Shown here one piece after another: positions 59,294 through 64,000 of a DNA stretch of 64,000 bases. The stretch lies in NCBI GenBank assembly GCA_947650285.1, contig CANTFL010001483.1, positions 1 to 64,000 of the forward strand, read 5' to 3'. The stretch comes from Hyaloperonospora brassicae (taxonomy: Eukaryota; Oomycota; Peronosporomycetes; Peronosporales; Peronosporaceae). Made by a program: the position numbers and the translations under genes. The notes under the pieces were generated by a model that saw nothing but the letters and a program-made list of their open reading frames with translations, did not search any database and was not told the origin of the DNA. Every line of letters begins with the position of its first letter. Position 1 is the first letter of the stretch.

Positions 59294-60935
59294 TTGATCG
59301 CTGCCGAACAGTCGCTGTTTGAGACTTTGAGCTCACTCATAGGCATACGTGACCCCGGAGACAACCCGACCCCGCCGATCGGCACTACGGATCAACGGAT
59401 CACGCCGCGAGTCACAATTGATCAAGTTCCTACACCGGTAAACGATTCCCCATTCCCCAATGATGAACACACTGGATCGCCCCGTTATGCTTCAGAGGAA
59501 TCAGAAGAGAACTCGAACGATTCCTCTCGAGATCCAACGGATGTCGCTAGGCCCAAAAAAGGGCGCAGATACATCGCGGGAGAATTTAAACGGAACGATG
59601 CGGAGGCGCTATCTGAAAAGCCACCGGCGACGCGATTCCCGTATATGGTGGAATCAGATCAGGTGTATTCCTATTTTCGAGCAGCCGTGGAGAAACTTGA
59701 GCTAGAACACGCCCGTATGAACGCCGGGCGAGTGGATATTCACCTACCCGATCCGGAGATTGATGTGCCAGATGTGAACATGGAGTCGGTTGAATCGCGT
59801 CTTAGTAGATCGCACGACCATGATTGTGGGCGCCAAGACCAAGGTAATATAAGATTACCACAGGTTGCAACAGCAGGGACACGGATGGTGGTGGTTGTTC
59901 TAACCAAAGTATATGGATGTCTGTCATGGCCTAACTGAAAGAATTCGCCGGACGGGAGAAGAGTGAAGAACGATCTAGAGACTAATTCAGTAAGATGAAG
60001 TCAGTGTTCCTAATCTATCAAGCGCCTGATGCGGAGAAGTGCCTGGTGTTCAGCGATCTTCTTACGGAACCGGCGCATGACTGGTATAACCAGCTCAGTC
60101 GCTCGACGAGGACTTCGTGAAAGGCACTCCTGGAAGGCTTCATGGCCAAATACGGAGGAAAGAACGGCATTTCGGGTGGGAGACTCTACTACCAAGCCCG
60201 TAAGCGATCGAAAGAGACTCCATTGGAGTACTTGTACCGTTTGAATGTGAACGCGGTACGGGCTAAGATCCCGATACGAGATGGACCGTCTGTTATCGGC
60301 AAGGAGCATGTGAATCATTACATTGGTACCCTGGATGATCGCGATCTGGCGAGAACGTTAACGATGTCACGCCTTGGAGATGCAGACGATCTGGAAGAAA
60401 CGCTGTAACAATGCGATAATATGGAAGTCCGAGCAGACCACGCCTCTGTGGGGTCGAGCAAGTTTCGACATCGTGTTACGTCACAGGAGGCCCAAGTGCC
60501 AGCCAAACCAGCTCGGGATGTGAGAGCAGTGGATCAGACATGGATTCTTGCGGATCGGACTCCGAATCGGATCAACGCAAGGTATACATAACTACAGCTG
60601 CGGATTGCGCTCAGAAGCCGGAAGAACCACTCGTACGAAGTGCTAAAGTCGATCAAGATAGGCACTAAAATATTGGAAAGCCTCAAACAGTGTGTACGCA
60701 CTATGGGTCGAAGAGGTTGTACGATCGCGGATGTTGGAAGCGACTGACGTGTCAGAAGTGCGGACGTAAAGGTCATACTGCGGACAAGTGCTACTACGTG
60801 TGTTCCGTATGCAAGAACATCCACGATGAAGGAAAGTGCCTGATGGAACAGTTTTATAACATGTTCCGCCAGTTGTATGTTCCTACCAAGAATGTAGGGC
60901 TTTTTCCGGAACAATACCAGAAGATGATAAATTAG
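59294..60935 (+). pseudogene. Gypsy element B: gag with zinc knuckle
   Basis: An acidic N-terminal part (59294-59938) is followed, in other frames, by the gag domain at about 60000-60408 (LLTEPAHDWYNQL, then FMAKYGGKNGISGGRLYY and TPLEYLYRLNVNAVRAKI), interrupted by a TGA at 60118-60120. A CCHC zinc knuckle CQKCGRKGHTADKC (60750-60791) is complete. The pieces are broken by frameshifts, but the order is that of a Ty3/gypsy gag. Confidence 0.75.
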
Positions 60936-61229
60936 GACGCTCGCCAGGTTGGAATCTGGTACGAACCGAGTTTTATAGGCTCTGCATGTATGCATTTGTG
61001 GAGAGGAAGTTGGTCGATGGAAGAGGTGATCAGCAGGATGACCCAACTAATACTTTAATTCTTCAAAGTGCCTGCGTTCGGTTTCGAGGATTAGAAGACA
61101 TGATGAGTATGCCCGATCGCCCACCAAGATAGAACTTGCGTTAGCGCCGGGGGAGTCAAGGGGATATTGGAAATACCATACACCAGAAAAATGGTTCAAG
61201 CAAGTTTAAGTGGTTGGAAAGATTAACAA

Positions 61230-61714
61230 CGAATAGGCTACAATGCTGCTTGACTCAGGAGCTGACGATCTCGATCGTGGAAACCGCCTTTACTCGTAAG
61301 GTGGGATGTGTCATCGACGAGAATCAAAAATAGGAGTGTATGGGGATCGGTGAAAACGCGAACATGACCGAAGGACGCACAAAGATCAAGATAACCCTAA
61401 ATGGATCGCTGATGTACTACTTTGATGTATGGGTGGGTGATCAAGTCGATAAACAAGCGATCCTGGGCATGGATTTGATGGTACCCGCAGGTATACGTCT
61501 GGATTTAGCGGGAGAGACGCTAATATTGCCGGATGAAGTGAGAATTCATTTAGCAGTACGCAGACCTCTGTACGGATCGTCCATGCAGCCGATTGGGATA
61601 CCAGAACAGCACGTGGTGCTGCCGGTCGGTAGATCGGCGGAGATAAGGATCGTCAACGTCCAGTCTAACGCCAAGCTGTGGGTAAGCGTGATCCAACATG
61701 GGTATTCAATGTGA
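61230..61714 (+). pseudogene. Gypsy element B: aspartyl protease
   Basis: The active site reads LLDSGAD (Asp-Ser-Gly at 61252-61260). A frameshift just after it moves the reading to ISIVETAFTRKVGCVIDE, and an in-frame TAG follows before the open stretch 61340-61714 with the closing motif AILGMDLMVPAGIRLDL. Confidence 0.8.
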
Positions 61715-61807
61715 CCAACGGGGTGAGTCGGATCAAGTACTTGCATCCTGAAAAATATCAGCGATACAGAAGTTACTCTCGATCGCGGACCGACTTTAGG
61801 CTGGATT

Positions 61808-62251
61808 ATGGCTGCCAATATGGTGCCTCGATACCCAGGCTACGTCTCGGTTGGATCGCGACGGTACAACGAGTGGCAGACTCTAGCATTTGAAGAAAAG
61901 ACAGAAAAAGAGGAAGAGCTGCCGCCCGAATACGCTGGTCCGCTCGTGTATCACCCACCATACCCTACGCCAGAGGAGATTTTAAGTCGACCAAAAGAGA
62001 ATAATGAATCAACGGACGGCCTGATCCGAGACGAGAAAGTTGTTCCACGTGTGGAGCCATCACCACGTGTAGTTAGCACGATCGAGGAGGAGGGTGGAGG
62101 CGATAGAGTGCCCGAGGGGCCAATGGAAGGAGGTGATACAAATCAGGACAAGAATATCAATCGATCCCATGACGGATCGCTTGACGTGATCGATGACCTA
62201 CAAGTGTATTATCTGTCAACAAGCGTACTGCCTGTGGTTAACATGATTTAA
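61808..62251 (+). pseudogene. Gypsy element B: protease-RT linker
   Basis: A 147-codon open frame, Pro/Glu-rich, starting MAANMVPRYPGYVSVGSRRY. Linkers of this make-up between protease and RT are usual in Phytophthora-type gypsy polyproteins. It ends at a TAA, and the next segment opens in a different frame. Confidence 0.6.
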
Positions 62252-62257
62252 GAACAA

Positions 62258-63480
62258 GTGACGAACGACGGAGTAGGCGATCAGTCCAAGAAAGAGGCCG
62301 GACCTTTACCAGATGTAAAGATCGATGAAGAGCCATGTCCGGAGGATGATCGAATCGCGAGAGAGCCGGATATCTCTACCTATCTTCATGAAAGTGGTAA
62401 ACTGTACGTCGAGGATGTGGATCAGCACATGGCGGTATTGCCTGGCATTGTTACGCCTACTTCCGAAGTCACGATTGACCATATTCAGGTATGCGATCCA
62501 GACGTACCGCTGACTGATGACCAGGGACGATTGAGACAATTGATCCGGAGAAACAAGCACCTTCTGATTGGCAAGGGTAACGCACTCCTTCTAGCCGCAC
62601 GAGAGACGATATGCGATATTGCCGTGGGAGGAGCGAGCCCGATCGCACACAGAGTACGGCCAGTAGCGCCCAAGTTCCGTGAGAGACAAGCGGATTGATT
62701 AAAGGACTGCTCTTTGCCAAGATTATCCGACCTTCCAAATCGCCATTGGCGTCGCCGATCGTTGTAATTGTCAAGAAGAATGGCGAGAACATTCGATTGT
62801 GTATCGACTATCGACGAGTAAATCAGCTAATAAGGCTGATGGTATATCAAATGTCATTGATCAGCGAGCTATTACAATACATAGAAAAATCGATGTGGTA
62901 TTGTTTACTAGATATGGCAAGCTAGGTTTGGGTAGTGGAGATGACGGAACGAGCAAGAAGAATTTTCGCATTCATTACGCCATCAGGCTTGTTTGAGTGA
63001 CTACGGATGCCGTTTGGGTTAAAAAATGCTCTGCAGATTTACCAACGCCTGATCGACAATGCATTGTATGGATATATGAAGATCGGCGCTGATCCAGACG
63101 CCTCTTCTATGAGTCGTCCGAACGGATCGACGTGTTCACAGAAGGAGTACCGGACACCAGTCAGACACCTTCTGTGCTAGGTCGGATATCGTACATCGAT
63201 GACATATTTATTCCACCTACATCGTGGACTGCTCTATAGGAAATAGTAGAAGGATATCGACGTGTATGCGACAAGTGGGATTTGTCGACCAGCCTGAACA
63301 AACGTTTCAAGTACGGCGCAAGGAGGATTATCTCGGTCATCAAGTATCACTCGCTGGATCGGAAGCCCACTTAAACGATCTCGGATCGCTGGTTGAAACT
63401 CCCGTTTTCTCGAACGCTGCAGTAGACGCAGTCGTTCCTGGGAAGTTTGCATTTTTATAGTCGATTCATTGAATATTTTG
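62258..63480 (+). pseudogene. Gypsy element B: reverse transcriptase
   Basis: An upstream segment (62258-62698) with HLLIGKGNALLLAARE leads into RT: ASPIVVIVKKNGENIRLCID, YCLLDMAS, LRMPFGLKNALQIYQRLIDN, and the catalytic box YIDDIFIP (63192-63215), then EDYLGHQVSLAGSEAH and YSRFIEYFA. There is a TAG at 62923-62925, a TGA at 62998-63000 in place of a conserved Trp codon, and frameshifts before the YIDD box and later. Motif order and spacing are otherwise complete. Confidence 0.85.
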
Positions 63481-63545
63481 CAATATACGAATCAGTGCTC
63501 TACGAACTACGCGAAGCAGATTTACACAAAATTCGCCGCATGCAA

Positions 63546-64000
63546 AGATGGAGTCGACTATACCGAGTGAAACGAGAGTTGAAGATTGCAAAGATCAAGG
63601 TGACAGCGATACAGATCGTATTTGCGTAAAAGGGGACGATCCAGATAAGGGGGATCCAGATCGTATCGGTGTAGCAGGGGGTGAATCAAAAGTGGACGAT
63701 CGCAAAGATCAAGGTGACAGCGATCCAGAACATATCTGTGTAGCAGGGAGCGATCCAGCGTTTTTCTGTGTTACAGGGGGCGACCTGATCTCAACGGACA
63801 GAAGTCGATGGGAAATAGCGATAATTTCGCTCACCATGTTGAAGGATAAGATCGCTAAAACTTCGATTCTAAAACATTTCGATCCGGATCATCCTCCAGT
63901 GATAATGGTCTATGCTAGTAAATGGGCAGTATCTGCAGCTTTGCTACAAGAACACGATGGAACATACTGGACCGTAAGGTTCACAAGTCGGACGCTAAAA
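63546..64000 (+). pseudogene. Gypsy element B: acidic repeat insert and RNase H start (runs off window)
   Basis: An open frame without stops from a Met at 63546 to the window end. Its first part is an acidic Asp/Gly-rich stretch made of two copies of a unit beginning KDQGDSD (about 63597 and 63711, 114 bp or 38 codons apart). Then comes the RT-thumb end (LTMLKDKIAKTSILKHFDPD) and the RNase H start (VIMVYASKWAVSAALLQEHD, then YWTVRFTSRTLK). It is part of a longer polyprotein, so the Met is not a real start. Confidence 0.75.

Overview
The window looks like a chromosome segment of an oomycete, most likely a peronosporalean such as a Phytophthora species or a downy mildew. The evidence is a homoserine kinase gene with one short GT-AG intron, a START/FYVE multidomain protein of the kind expanded in oomycetes, Ty3/gypsy relics whose gag-pol layout resembles Phytophthora elements, and a Mutator-like transposase with a FAR1-like N-terminus and a SWIM C-terminus. 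The species is an inference and cannot be fixed from the sequence alone.

Layout. (1) 0-5 kb is the gene-bearing part: homoserine kinase (234-1726, +) and a 992-residue START/FYVE/FIST-like protein (1903-4881, -), convergent and 176 bp apart. (2) 5-27 kb has no intact gene and is mostly AT-rich. It holds a Mutator-like relic (8.2-10.5 kb), a probable LTR and a tRNA-derived SINE (12.4-13.1 kb), a Ty1/copia relic (14.7-17.8 kb), a possible LINE remnant (19.1-20.4 kb), a Ty3/gypsy relic on the minus strand (20.4-22.2 kb), and a truncated gypsy LTR at 26.9-27.2 kb. (3) 27.2-47.9 kb is the outstanding feature: a head-to-tail tandem array of a 775-782 bp unit carrying 27 copies of the same tRNA-Leu(AAG) gene, all on the minus strand. 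(4) 48-54 kb is repeat-derived sequence with an LTR fragment and a 1.4-kb element with inverted ends. (5) 54.5-64 kb holds two Ty3/gypsy elements of different lineages: A (gag, protease, RT; truncated) and B (LTR, gag, protease, RT and RNase H; running off the window).

The array. All 27 tRNA genes read the same over 80 nt, while the spacers carry substitutions and one hypervariable 9-15 nt site. The length of that site, plus a single inserted G in three units, accounts for every difference in unit length. No run of four T's lies within about 140 nt downstream of the tRNA, so Pol III termination and 3' processing are open questions. The left edge abuts a broken gypsy LTR. The right edge is a 40-bp fragment of spacer that stops just before where another tRNA would begin. 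The best comparison I know is the tandem tRNA arrays of Entamoeba; I do not know of a described counterpart in oomycetes.

How the parts relate: only the two left-hand genes and the tRNA array look functional. The transposon coding regions I examined are broken by stops, frameshifts or truncation, except that the last 450 bp of element B stays open to the window edge.
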